From NCBI RefSeq assembly GCF_000191885.1, contig NZ_AEWI01000011.1:1-45790 (forward strand): a DNA stretch of 45,790 nucleotides, given 5' to 3'. This stretch comes from Anaerophaga thermohalophila DSM 12881. Lineage in GTDB: Bacteria > Bacteroidota > Bacteroidia > Bacteroidales > Marinilabiliaceae. Below, piece after piece: positions 25,195 to 34,266 of the stretch. Within the stretch, counting starts at the first letter, position 1. Each line of letters starts with the position of its first letter. A program made the translations under genes and the position numbers. The notes under the pieces are model-generated. The model made no database searches. It had not been told where the DNA came from and saw only the letters and a program-made list of their open reading frames with translations.

Positions 25195-28167
25195 ATGCAA
25201 AAGATTAGTTTTTTTCGATTTTACATTCTGTTGATTATGGCAGCATTTTCAATCACTGCTCTTGGTCAACAGGAAATGACGGTCAGGGGCCGCGTTACCG
25301 ATACGCAGGGTGAGCCTCTGCCGGGTGTTAACATAGTTGTTAAAGGAACTACAACCGGTACCATTACCGATGTAGACGGCAATTATGAATTGAATGTGCC
25401 CGATCCGTCCAATGCCGTATTGGTATTTAAGTTCGTAGGATTTGCCGATAGCGAAATTCCCATCAAGGGTCAGTCGCGAATCGACGTGGTGATGAAAGAA
25501 GATGTCATTGGTTTGGATGAAGTCGTTGCTATTGGTTATGGGGTAATGCGCAAAAGCGACCTGACCGGTGCTGTATCTTCAATTAAAGCCGAAGAAATCG
25601 CTAACAATCCTTCCAATAATGCATTGGAAGCGCTTCAGGGAAAGATTAGCGGACTGGATATGACACGTACCAGCGGTCAGGCAGGTTCCGGTCTCAGTTT
25701 CCTGCTTCGTGGTGAACGCTCGTTGCAGGCTTCCAATGCTCCTTTGATACTGGTGGATGGTATTGAATATGGTTCAAGTATGGATATAAATCCTACTGAC
25801 ATTCAATCGGTGGAGGTATTAAAAGATGCTTCTTCCACAGCTATCTACGGATCACGTGGTGCCAACGGAGTAATTCTGATCACCACCAAACGAGGCAGAT
25901 CTGGCGATACTAAAATATCGGTAAATGCTTATTATTCCTTCAATACTCTTAGCGGTATGCCTGAGTTTATGAGCGGTCCCGAGTATGTGCAACTGAAGCG
26001 TGATGCGTATGCATCAGCCGGTGAGTGGAACGGACCGGAGGATGATGCTAACGTTTTCGCGCCTCTGGAACTTGAATATATCCAGAATGAGCAATTTGTC
26101 GACTGGATGGACCTGATCTTCCATGACGGGGCTACCCAAAACTATGAAGTGGCTATGAGCGGCGGTAACGATAAAACCGTTTATCAGCTTTCTTTCGGAT
26201 TGATGGATGAGCAGGGATTGCTTGAAACCAATGATGAGTTTAAGAGATACAACGGACGTCTGACTCTTGATCATTATGTTCAGGATAATCTTCAGGTCGG
26301 GGCCAGTATTCTGTACACATATAAAGACCAGGACCAGCGATATGCTCCCTTTAATATGGCCGGGAAAATACTGCCAGTGGCCAAACCCTATAACGACGAT
26401 GGTACGGTTAATCCTTATCCGGCGCCCGGCTATAATTCCCAAATGAATCCTTTGCTCGACGATGTGGATGGCGCGGTTACCGACAATTACGAGACCAGGC
26501 GTTTTTTCGGCACTTCGTTTATTCGCTGGGACATTATTGACGGTCTTACCTTTAAAACCAATCTTGGGGTGGATCATAAAACGCTGAGGCATGGTGATTT
26601 TTATGCCAAACAAACCCTTAGGGGCGAAGACAAAAGCTCTATGTCGGGAGCGGAAATAACAACAAACCGTAATCTTACCTGGGAGAATACGCTTAATTAT
26701 CAGGTAAACCTCGGCGGATATCACGATTTGAATGCACTGGCCGGCACCAGTACCATTGACCGGCGAAGGGAGTATTTTACTTCATCCGGACGTGACCAGG
26801 CTTCATCCACGACCGAGTTTTACGACCTGAGTTCAAATGCCAGTGAGATACAGATTGACAGTGAGCTGGTTGAAGAACAGATGGCCTCTTTCTTCGGGCG
26901 ACTTAATTACAAATATGCTGATAAATATTTGTTCACTGCATCTTTACGCGCTGATGGTTCTTCTGTTTTGGCCGAAGGCAACAAATGGGGCTATTTCCCA
27001 TCTGTGGCAGCAGCTTGGCGTATTAGTGAAGAAGGATTCATTTCGGGTGCCTCTGATTTGTCGAACCTGAAACTTCGCCTGAGCTGGGGAGAATCGGGCC
27101 AGAGTGCCATTGAGCCCTATTCAACACTAGGCGGCTTAGGTCCTTCTACGTATGCATTTTATGATTCACCTGCTTATGGATACTATCCCCGCGATATTTC
27201 TAACCCCGACCTTAAATGGGAGACAACTCAAGTAATGGATATCGGTCTCGATATTGGTTTCTGGGGCAACAGACTTTCCGCTACCATAGATTACTATCAA
27301 TCGGAAACACGCGATTTGCTGATGGCCAGGTTATTGCCTAATACTACCGGATTTTCGTCCGTAATGGAAAATGTAGGAAAAACCGAAGGCGAAGGGATTG
27401 ACTTGTCTCTGTCGACTGTTAATGTCAATACTTCCAATGTCAACTGGAATACTGATTTCACTTTTACATGGAACAGGAACGAAATTGTACAGCTGAGTGG
27501 CGGCGTCGATCGCGATGTAGCCAATAACTGGTTCGTGGGTGAACCTATCTCGGTAAATTATGACTACGACCAAATTGGTATCTGGCAACTGGATGAAGCC
27601 GACGAAGCTGCTTTGCATGGACAACAGCCCGGCGATATTAAAGTGGCCGATGTGGACGGGGACGGGGAAATTACTCCCGATGACCGCGTCGTATTTAATC
27701 GTTCACCTAAGTATACCTTTGGTCTCACCAATCGTGTATCGTATAAGAATGTAGATTTGTCTGTCTTTATTTATGGTCGATTCGGACATTATTTTGATTA
27801 TGAGTATTATCATTTGTTTAAGTCCGATGCCCTCGAAAACGGGGCTGCTGTTGATTATTGGACTGAAGACAACCCTTCTAATAAGTTCCCTAGTGCCAAT
27901 AAAGATCTGAGTTACAAGAACAGGGCTTATTACAGTTCTTTAGGCCATGTGAAAGGTGATTTCTGGAAGATCAGGGACATTAGCCTGGCCTATAACTTTC
28001 CCGCTAAAGTGCTTAATTCACTCAACTTGTCTAAACTCCGCTTCTATGTGACACTCAAAAATCATTTTACATTCAGCGATCTGGATGACTATGACCCCGA
28101 ACGTGGCGGAAGCCTTAACTATCCGTTGACGAAGCAGACAGTGTTTGGTGTTAACCTCGAGTTTTAA
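25195..28167 (+). CDS. SusC/RagA-family TonB-dependent transporter (pectin oligosaccharides)
   Basis: 990 residues, normal for SusC. A signal peptide (about 1-24, ending ITALGQ) is followed by a carboxypeptidase-regulatory-like domain (VRGRVTDTQGEPLPGVNIVV). The TonB-box-like DEVVAIGYG comes next, then the plug domain (SGLDMTRTSGQAGSGLSFLLRG and VLKDASSTAIYGSRGANGVI). A 22-strand beta barrel ends in the aromatic VFGVNLEF. It imports oligosaccharides across the outer membrane, with the SusD lipoprotein as its lid. The neighbours (GH105, CE8, PL1, GH28) point to pectin fragments as cargo; this is inferred from context. It is first in the locus and followed by susD after 149 bases. Confidence 0.93.
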   Translation: MQKISFFRFYILLIMAAFSITALGQQEMTVRGRVTDTQGEPLPGVNIVVKGTTTGTITDVDGNYELNVPDPSNAVLVFKFVGFADSEIPIKGQSRIDVVMKEDVIGLDEVVAIGYGVMRKSDLTGAVSSIKAEEIANNPSNNALEALQGKISGLDMTRTSGQAGSGLSFLLRGERSLQASNAPLILVDGIEYGSSMDINPTDIQSVEVLKDASSTAIYGSRGANGVILITTKRGRSGDTKISVNAYYSFNTLSGMPEFMSGPEYVQLKRDAYASAGEWNGPEDDANVFAPLELEYIQNEQFVDWMDLIFHDGATQNYEVAMSGGNDKTVYQLSFGLMDEQGLLETNDEFKRYNGRLTLDHYVQDNLQVGASILYTYKDQDQRYAPFNMAGKILPVAKPYNDDGTVNPYPAPGYNSQMNPLLDDVDGAVTDNYETRRFFGTSFIRWDIIDGLTFKTNLGVDHKTLRHGDFYAKQTLRGEDKSSMSGAEITTNRNLTWENTLNYQVNLGGYHDLNALAGTSTIDRRREYFTSSGRDQASSTTEFYDLSSNASEIQIDSELVEEQMASFFGRLNYKYADKYLFTASLRADGSSVLAEGNKWGYFPSVAAAWRISEEGFISGASDLSNLKLRLSWGESGQSAIEPYSTLGGLGPSTYAFYDSPAYGYYPRDISNPDLKWETTQVMDIGLDIGFWGNRLSATIDYYQSETRDLLMARLLPNTTGFSSVMENVGKTEGEGIDLSLSTVNVNTSNVNWNTDFTFTWNRNEIVQLSGGVDRDVANNWFVGEPISVNYDYDQIGIWQLDEADEAALHGQQPGDIKVADVDGDGEITPDDRVVFNRSPKYTFGLTNRVSYKNVDLSVFIYGRFGHYFDYEYYHLFKSDALENGAAVDYWTEDNPSNKFPSANKDLSYKNRAYYSSLGHVKGDFWKIRDISLAYNFPAKVLNSLNLSKLRFYVTLKNHFTFSDLDDYDPERGGSLNYPLTKQTVFGVNLEF

Positions 28168-28249
28168 TGATAAAAAGGCATATAGACGCAGATGTGCTAA
28201 GACGCTGAGTAAATTTTGATATGAGAATATAGAAGAAAAAAAAGCAAAC

Positions 28250-28322
28250 ATGAAACGAACCCCGATTATCCGGGACGCGTTCCTTATAGGCGTTAAAAAT
28301 AAAAAATTATATACTAATGAAA
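28250..28322 (+). repeat. Possible diverged, shortened copy of the dispersed repeat (copy D)
   Basis: Between susC and susD, ATGAAACGA at 28250 opens a 73 bp stretch containing GCGTTCCTTATAGG. The full repeat has GCGAGTTCCATCAGG at that place. It ends TTATATACTAATGAAA. The terminal ATG is the susD start codon. Both ends match the family, but the middle is much changed and the pairing arms are lost, so homology is likely rather than proven. Confidence 0.45.
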
Positions 28323-29957
28323 GTCAAAGTTCTGATAACCATATTGATTACCTTCACATTTTTATCCTGCGAGGATTTTCTGAAGGAAACCTACAAAAGC
28401 GGACTAACAAGCGATCCGTATTACACGACCCCCGATGGTGTTGAGAGCCTGGTGAATGCCTGCTACACACCACTGAGATATTGGTATGGAAGGGAAGAGG
28501 CTTCCAATTTTACAGCTACTGGTACCGATATTGTTACAAAAGGCGCCGGACATACCAACACTCCTGTCAATGATTATTCAACCGATTTCAAAGCCGATAA
28601 CGGAGGGCTTAATAATTTATGGGCGTGGCTCTACAAAGCCATTAACTTCTGCAATACTGCCGTGGCACGTCTTGATGAAGTGGAGATGGAAAACAAAGAT
28701 GTTCTTTTGGGAGAAGTTTCGTTTCTCCGGGCTTTCTACTACTGGCATGTGGTTGAGATGTGGGGGAAAACGCATTTCTCTATCGATGAGTCGCAAGGTG
28801 TTATTACAACGGCCAATGCAACAGAGGTGAGTGCTATATATGATCAGATATTAGATGACCTGGATGTTGCCATAACCAATTGTCCCGAAGAGAAAGAAAG
28901 AGGCGGACGCATCACCAGTTGGGCTGCCAAAGCCTTTAAAGCAAGAATGTTGTTGACCCGAGGTCAGAAAGAAGAAGCTGCAAAGCTGGCCAAAGAAGTG
29001 ATAAATTCAGGCCCTTTTGAGTTGTTTAAAGATTATAAAGCGCTGTGGAATATGAGCAACAGTGAGGGGTCAGCCAACAGCGAAGTGATCTGGTACGTCA
29101 ATTATTCTACCGATCATCTGCTGAATCTCGAACTCGATAATGAAGCACAGATTCGAAACGGGGGAAACAACCTTCATCTGATGTATTGCATGAAATATGA
29201 CGATCAGCCTGGCATGACTCGTGATGTATTGAATGGTAGGCCGTTTAACCGTTACATGCCAACCAAGTTTATGCTGGAGTTGATGGATCAGGAAAATGAT
29301 CAGCGGTGGGCTGGCTCGTTTAAGTGGCTCTGGATTATGAATGCGCCCGAAAACAAAGGAGAGGACTACCCGAATATGACCGATACGGCTATCTGGACCA
29401 TTAACGGATATGCCACACCGGAGCAGCGGGCCTGGGCCGAAGGCCGTTACCAGATTTTTGATCTCAGTGATGTTTATGAGGAAGACGGCTCTGTCAAAAA
29501 TCGTAAGCAATATGTTCAGATCGATAAGTTCAGCGATCCCACAAGGGCATCAAAAGGTGAAGACCGTAGTTCCCGTGATGCTTTTGTTATGCGCATTTCG
29601 GAAATGTACCTGATTGTAGCCGAAGGATTAATGGACAGCAACCCAACAGAAGCGCTTCAATATCTGAACCAACTTCGCCGGCAAAGAGCTGTTCCGGGTC
29701 ATGAATCAGCGATGGAAGTTACGACCGGTGACCTTAATATCGATTTTCTTCTTGACGAAAGAGCCCGTGAGTTTGTGGGTGAACAACTTCGCTGGTTCGA
29801 CCTTAAACGTACCGGTAAACTGGTAGAACGTGTCAAAGCTCACAATCCCGATGCAGCTGCCAATATCAACGAAGGACATACTTTGCGCCCCTATCCGCAG
29901 GATTTTCTTGACGCTATTACCAATAAAGAAGATTTTCCGCAACGTGATAATTATTGA
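28317..29957 (+). CDS. SusD/RagB-family outer-membrane glycan-binding lipoprotein
   Basis: 546 residues. A lipoprotein signal peptide ends LITFTFLSC with lipobox Cys18, followed by the usual SusD start EDFLKETYKSGLTSDPYYTT. TPR-like helices follow (SFLRAFYYWHVVEMWG). The C-terminal SusD core includes YLNQLRRQRAVPG and LLDERAREFVGEQLRWFDLKRTG, both hallmark motifs. It caps the SusC barrel at the cell surface and captures the oligosaccharide. Length is typical. The start ATG is the terminal ATG of a degenerate repeat copy. A hairpin terminator follows. Confidence 0.93.
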   Translation: MKVKVLITILITFTFLSCEDFLKETYKSGLTSDPYYTTPDGVESLVNACYTPLRYWYGREEASNFTATGTDIVTKGAGHTNTPVNDYSTDFKADNGGLNNLWAWLYKAINFCNTAVARLDEVEMENKDVLLGEVSFLRAFYYWHVVEMWGKTHFSIDESQGVITTANATEVSAIYDQILDDLDVAITNCPEEKERGGRITSWAAKAFKARMLLTRGQKEEAAKLAKEVINSGPFELFKDYKALWNMSNSEGSANSEVIWYVNYSTDHLLNLELDNEAQIRNGGNNLHLMYCMKYDDQPGMTRDVLNGRPFNRYMPTKFMLELMDQENDQRWAGSFKWLWIMNAPENKGEDYPNMTDTAIWTINGYATPEQRAWAEGRYQIFDLSDVYEEDGSVKNRKQYVQIDKFSDPTRASKGEDRSSRDAFVMRISEMYLIVAEGLMDSNPTEALQYLNQLRRQRAVPGHESAMEVTTGDLNIDFLLDERAREFVGEQLRWFDLKRTGKLVERVKAHNPDAAANINEGHTLRPYPQDFLDAITNKEDFPQRDNY

Positions 29958-29988
29958 TGGATGAGGATGTCTGAAAACGCTGTGATAC

Positions 29989-30011
29989 TCTCCCGGATTT
30001 CTTCGGGGGAG
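29989..30011 (+). terminator. Terminator-like hairpin after the SusD gene
   Basis: CTCCC (from 29989) pairs with GGGAG (to 30011) around a ~12-base spacer, followed by a T-rich stretch. It may reduce read-through from susCD into the enzyme genes. Confidence 0.5.
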
Positions 30012-30229
30012 TTTCCTAATTTCTTTTCGGATATTCTGGCTTCTGTTTTGACCAATCGTTTGTTGAAAAAAGGCCTAAACACAGATATGCAATGACGCAA
30101 AGTTTTTTATCAGAAAGTAGATAATTTTAAAAATTATGGTCATTTGTCCTACATTAATCGTCAATATATCTTCTGGCATAAGACAGATGATTTTATAATA
30201 TTGTAATACACAAAAACAGGTTGTTATAT

Positions 30230-30262
30230 CGCCTGATGACTTAGATTAATTTGATAATGATG
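30230..30262 (+). repeat. Possible strongly diverged 3' half of the dispersed repeat (copy I)
   Basis: Ahead of the GH105 gene, GACTTAGATTAATTTGATAATGATG resembles the repeat 3' half AACTTAGATAAATTTTATACTGATG. It ends exactly on the GH105 start codons. The pairing arm is not conserved. It could be chance in an AT-rich leader. Confidence 0.3.
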
Positions 30263-31474
30263 ATACGACTCAAGTTTATTTTTACGGTTTTTATTATCCC
30301 TGCTTTGGTAGTATCCTGTAACCAAGGCGCTTCAAAAGAAAAAATAGCCCCTTTGGAGTATGCCCAAAAAATGGCAGATTCTGATATTAAAAGAAATCCG
30401 GAAGCCTGGATGATCGATTTCAGGGAAAAACCCAAATGGGAATATACGCACGGACTGATGATGAATGCTTATCTGGGACTTTATGAAGAAACAGGTAATG
30501 AGGACTACCTCAAATATGTAAAAGCATTTGCCGACACCATGGTGCAGGATTCAGGAGAAATTCTTACCTATAAATTGTCCGACTACAACATTGACCGTGT
30601 GAGTCCCGGTCGTTTCCTCATTAACCTTTATAGGCTGAGCCCGGAAGAAAAGTATTTGAAAGCGATTCGGTTACTGAGAAGCCAGATGGAGACTCATCCA
30701 CGTACTTCGGAAGGCGGATTTTGGCACAAGAAGCGCTATCCCCATCAGATGTGGCTCGACGGGATTTACATGGGGTGTCCGTTTTTGGCACTATATGGCA
30801 AGGAATTCAATGAACCTCAATTATTTGACGATGTGGTACATCAGATAATGCTGATCAATAAGCATCATTACGATCCCGAAAGCGGATTGTTCTATCATGG
30901 ATGGGACGAAAGTCGCGAACAACAATGGTCAGACCCTGAAGCAGGTCTGTCTCCTAATTTCTGGGGACGTGCTGTTGGTTGGTATGCCATGGCACTCGTT
31001 GATGTGTTGGATTATCTTCCCGAGAATCATCCCGGACGCGACAGTGTGTTATTTGTAGTTGACCGGCTGGCAAAGGGAATTGTAAAATACCAGGACAGCG
31101 AAACAGGTTTGTGGTACCAGGTGCTTGATATGGGTAATCGCCCGGGTAACTATCTTGAATCATCTGCCAGTACGATGTTTACATATTTCATATATAAGTC
31201 TTTGAATAATGGATATCTCGACGTGGATTATGCGAAAGCTGCTGATAAAGCTTATGATGGAATTATCGAACATTTCATTAAAGAAGAAGAGGATGGAACC
31301 ATAAGTATCACGAATGTTTGTGCCGTGGCCGGTTTGGGAGGAGATCCATACAGAGACGGGTCTTACGAATACTATATTTCCGAACCGGTTCGCGACAACG
31401 ATCCCAAAGCGGTTGGCCCGTTTATTATGGCCTCTATCGAAAAAGCGCATTGGGAGGAATCAAAAGCCCGTTAA
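30257..31474 (+). CDS. GH105 unsaturated rhamnogalacturonyl/galacturonyl hydrolase
   Basis: About 405 residues. A lipoprotein-type signal (FTVFIIPALVVSCNQ, lipobox Cys near residue 21) places it at a membrane surface, probably facing the periplasm. Then comes an (alpha/alpha)6 barrel of the YteR/RhiN type: PKWEYTHGLMMNAYLGLYE, HPRTSEGGFWHKKRYPHQMW, WLDGIYMGCPFLA, LSPNFWGRAVGWYAMALVD and SSASTMFTYFIYK. Family enzymes hydrate and remove the 4,5-unsaturated uronic acid left by pectin lyases. That fits the PL1 lyase in the same locus. I chose ATG 30257 rather than the TTG at 30251 because the basic signal start follows it. Complete by length. Confidence 0.9.
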   Translation: MMIRLKFIFTVFIIPALVVSCNQGASKEKIAPLEYAQKMADSDIKRNPEAWMIDFREKPKWEYTHGLMMNAYLGLYEETGNEDYLKYVKAFADTMVQDSGEILTYKLSDYNIDRVSPGRFLINLYRLSPEEKYLKAIRLLRSQMETHPRTSEGGFWHKKRYPHQMWLDGIYMGCPFLALYGKEFNEPQLFDDVVHQIMLINKHHYDPESGLFYHGWDESREQQWSDPEAGLSPNFWGRAVGWYAMALVDVLDYLPENHPGRDSVLFVVDRLAKGIVKYQDSETGLWYQVLDMGNRPGNYLESSASTMFTYFIYKSLNNGYLDVDYAKAADKAYDGIIEHFIKEEEDGTISITNVCAVAGLGGDPYRDGSYEYYISEPVRDNDPKAVGPFIMASIEKAHWEESKAR

Positions 31475-31565
31475 AAAACTTAAGCTTAAAGGCGCACTGA
31501 CGCAATGTTTTTGATTATGTTACCAATCATTTGTAAAACTCTAAAAGAATGTTGAGGAATAAAAT

Positions 31566-32540
31566 ATGAAGTCGAAACTAATAATCACATTTGTCTTAAT
31601 TCTGTTGTTATCAGATGTTTCTGCTCAGGATTTTACCGTTGCTGCCGATGGTTCCGGCGACTTTAAAACTGTTCAGGAAGCCATTGATGCGGCACCCGAT
31701 TTTCGGAAACAACGCACCACTATTTTCATAAAAAACGGCGTTTACAAGGAGAAACTGGTGCTTCCGGCATCTAAAACCAATGTGACTTTTATCGGTGAAG
31801 ACCGGTTCAAAACCATCATTACTAATGACGATTATGCCTCAAAGAAAAATCGTTTTGGTGAAGAGATGGGGACTACAGGTTCTTCGGGTTTTTTTGTCTT
31901 CGGGAATGACTTTGCAGCCCGCAACATCACTTTCGAAAATTCAGCCGGTCGGGTCGGACAGGCCGTGGCGGTACGTGTAGATGGCGATCGTGTGGTATTC
32001 GAAAATTGCAGGTTTCTCGGGAATCAGGATACGCTGTATCCACATGGGGAGAATAGCCGGCAGTATTACAAGAACTGCTACATAGAGGGAACCGTCGATT
32101 TTATTTTTGGTTGGTCAACGGCAGTTTTTGAGGATTGTGAAATTTTCTGCAAAGACCACGGTTATATTACTGCAGCATCCACTAGTGAAGAGAAGGAATT
32201 CGGGTTTGTTTTCATCGATTGTCGAATAACAGGTGATGCCCCGGAGAATTCATTTTATCTGGGCCGTCCCTGGCGTCCTTATGCCAATACGGTGTTTATT
32301 AATTGTTTTCTTGACAAACATATAAAACCTGAAGGCTGGCATAACTGGGGCGACCCGTCAAAGGAAACGACAGCTTTTTATGCTGAGTACAAATCTTATG
32401 GCCCTGGTGCTGCGCCCAGGCAGAGAGTACCATGGTCGCACCAATTGACCGATGAAGAGGCTTTGAAATATACTCCGAAAAACATACTTAGTGGTGAAGA
32501 TAACTGGGATTTTCAGGGAGTTTTGAGTTCAGGGATTTGA
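31566..32540 (+). CDS. Pectin methylesterase (CE8)
   Basis: 324 residues with a signal peptide ending DVSAQ. The parallel beta-helix starts at DFTVAADGSGDFKTVQEAID. The three family signatures are present: GNQDTLY (oxyanion Gln and acid/base Asp), GTVDFIFG (nucleophile Asp) and LGRPWRPY (substrate-binding Arg and Trp). It removes methyl esters from homogalacturonan, opening it to the PL1 lyase and GH28 polygalacturonase nearby. It is probably secreted to the periplasm or surface. It begins 91 bases after GH105 on the same strand. All catalytic residues are present. Confidence 0.95.
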   Translation: MKSKLIITFVLILLLSDVSAQDFTVAADGSGDFKTVQEAIDAAPDFRKQRTTIFIKNGVYKEKLVLPASKTNVTFIGEDRFKTIITNDDYASKKNRFGEEMGTTGSSGFFVFGNDFAARNITFENSAGRVGQAVAVRVDGDRVVFENCRFLGNQDTLYPHGENSRQYYKNCYIEGTVDFIFGWSTAVFEDCEIFCKDHGYITAASTSEEKEFGFVFIDCRITGDAPENSFYLGRPWRPYANTVFINCFLDKHIKPEGWHNWGDPSKETTAFYAEYKSYGPGAAPRQRVPWSHQLTDEEALKYTPKNILSGEDNWDFQGVLSSGI

Positions 32541-32550
32541 GGTTCTTTTT

Positions 32551-32594
32551 TTATCAGTATAAAATAAGTCTAAGTTATTGGTCTGATGGAACTT
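32551..32594 (-). repeat. Half copy of the dispersed repeat (copy G), reverse orientation
   Basis: On the minus strand this reads GTTCCATCAGACCAATAACT followed by TAGACTTATTTTATACTGAT. It is nearly identical to the 3' half of copy B but lacks the 5' half. It is precisely the hairpin formed by CATCAG and CTGAT. It lies between CE8 and PL1. The rest of 32595-32835 shows no gene. Confidence 0.8.
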
Positions 32595-32835
32595 TATAAT
32601 TTTTTAAGGTTTATACGGCTTTTCGGAGTGAACTCAATATTGTTGAATTATGGAGGCAATGTCACTCGCCACCTCCAATACTACAAGGTATTTGAGAATA
32701 TGAGAGCTACATGTAGGTAAGTAACTAATAATCTGTTATTTAAAATGTTGGCCAATAGGTGGCATGTTGATTGATATAAAATTGAATACAAATTCATTAA
32801 AAAAAAACGAAATTAAAACATCAAAATATTTTTAA

Positions 32836-34266
32836 ATGGACTCAAGAATAATAATTATTGTTTTAGTGAGTATGTTTTTATTTTTATGCGGAAATACAGA
32901 AAATGAAGAGATAGAGAATGAACAGTTACTCGCATTCCCTGGTGCGGAGGGTTATGGTAAATATACTTTAGGAGGTCGTGGCGGAAAGGTATATGAGGTG
33001 ACCAACTTGAACGATTCGGGCCCCGGCAGTCTGCGCGAAGCAGTGGAGGCAACAGGTCCCCGCACGGTGGTATTCCGTGTCTCCGGTACCATAGACATGG
33101 AGAAAGCACTCACCATCAGAAATCCATTTATCACCATTGCCGGGCAAACAGCTCCCGGCGACGGTATCTGCATCAGACATTATCCGCTTAATATCGGTGC
33201 CGATGAAGTGATCCTGCGTTATATCCGCATACGTTTGGGAGATGAATCGGGACGTGATGATGATGCAATCAGTGGAAGGCACCAAAAAAACATTATCCTT
33301 GACCATGTTTCGGCCAGTTGGAGTATAGACGAATGCCTCTCAATTTATATTTGCGAAAACGTCACCATCCAGTGGTGCATGATCACGGAAAGTCTGTATC
33401 ATTCTAATCATGTAAAAGGTTCGCACGGTTTCGGCGGCATCTGGGGTTCCAATTACAGTACCTATCATCATAACCTGATCGCCCATCATTCGAGTCGTAA
33501 TCCACGATTTGCTTCGGGGGGAGGTTACAATGATTACCGGAATAATGTGATTTACAACTGGGGATATAATAGTTGCTATGGTGGTGAGTATGTACATACG
33601 AGCCTGCCGGATAACTCAGGAGACTGTTTCTATATCAATATGGTGGCTAACTATTATAAACCAGGTCCGGCAACCGAACCTGGCGAAGTATCTCACCGTA
33701 TAGCAGCACCTTCATATCGTGAAAATATTGATAATTACGGCAAATGGTATGTAGCGGATAATTATGTAGTGGGCAACCCCACCGTTACAGCTGATAACTG
33801 GAATGGAGGAATTCAAGTGTCCGGGGGCTCGGATCACATCGCTAAGCTGAAACTGGAACAACCCTGGGATGCGATGCCTATACGTCAGGAATCTGCTGAA
33901 GAAGCTTATTTGGCTGTGTTGGAGAATGCCGGGGCCATTTATCCGAAAAGAGACGGAGTGGACAGCCGTATTATAGAGGAAGTGAAAGGCGGATATGCTA
34001 CCTATGAAGGAGCTACATATAAGAGCGAACATAGTGTTACATATCCTTCTCAGAAATGTGGAATAATTGATTCTCCAAGTGATGTTGGAGGCTGGCCGGA
34101 ACTGAAAAGCACACCCGCACCGGTTGATTCTGATCACGACGGAATACCGGATGCATGGGAAATTGCCAACGAACTGGATCCAAACAATCCGGAGGATCGT
34201 AATAAAATCGCGCCTGACGGATATACTTATTTAGAAAAATACATCAATAGTCTCTGTAATGAATAA
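32836..34266 (+). CDS. Pectate lyase (PL1 family) lipoprotein
   Basis: 476 residues. The signal peptide ends MFLFLCGN with a possible lipobox Cys18. The beta-helix core opens PGAEGYGKYTLGGRGGKVYEVT, followed by NDSGPGSLREAV, FITIAGQTAPGDGI, DAISGRHQKNIILDHVSASW and SRNPRFASGGGYNDYRNNVIYNW, all typical of Bacteroidota PL1 lyases. The C-terminus carries a calcium-binding, thrombospondin-3-like stretch (DSDHDGIPDAWE). It cleaves demethylated homogalacturonan by beta-elimination, making the unsaturated ends that GH105 removes. It overlaps the next gene by 8 bases, so the two are translationally coupled. Confidence 0.87.
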   Translation: MDSRIIIIVLVSMFLFLCGNTENEEIENEQLLAFPGAEGYGKYTLGGRGGKVYEVTNLNDSGPGSLREAVEATGPRTVVFRVSGTIDMEKALTIRNPFITIAGQTAPGDGICIRHYPLNIGADEVILRYIRIRLGDESGRDDDAISGRHQKNIILDHVSASWSIDECLSIYICENVTIQWCMITESLYHSNHVKGSHGFGGIWGSNYSTYHHNLIAHHSSRNPRFASGGGYNDYRNNVIYNWGYNSCYGGEYVHTSLPDNSGDCFYINMVANYYKPGPATEPGEVSHRIAAPSYRENIDNYGKWYVADNYVVGNPTVTADNWNGGIQVSGGSDHIAKLKLEQPWDAMPIRQESAEEAYLAVLENAGAIYPKRDGVDSRIIEEVKGGYATYEGATYKSEHSVTYPSQKCGIIDSPSDVGGWPELKSTPAPVDSDHDGIPDAWEIANELDPNNPEDRNKIAPDGYTYLEKYINSLCNE

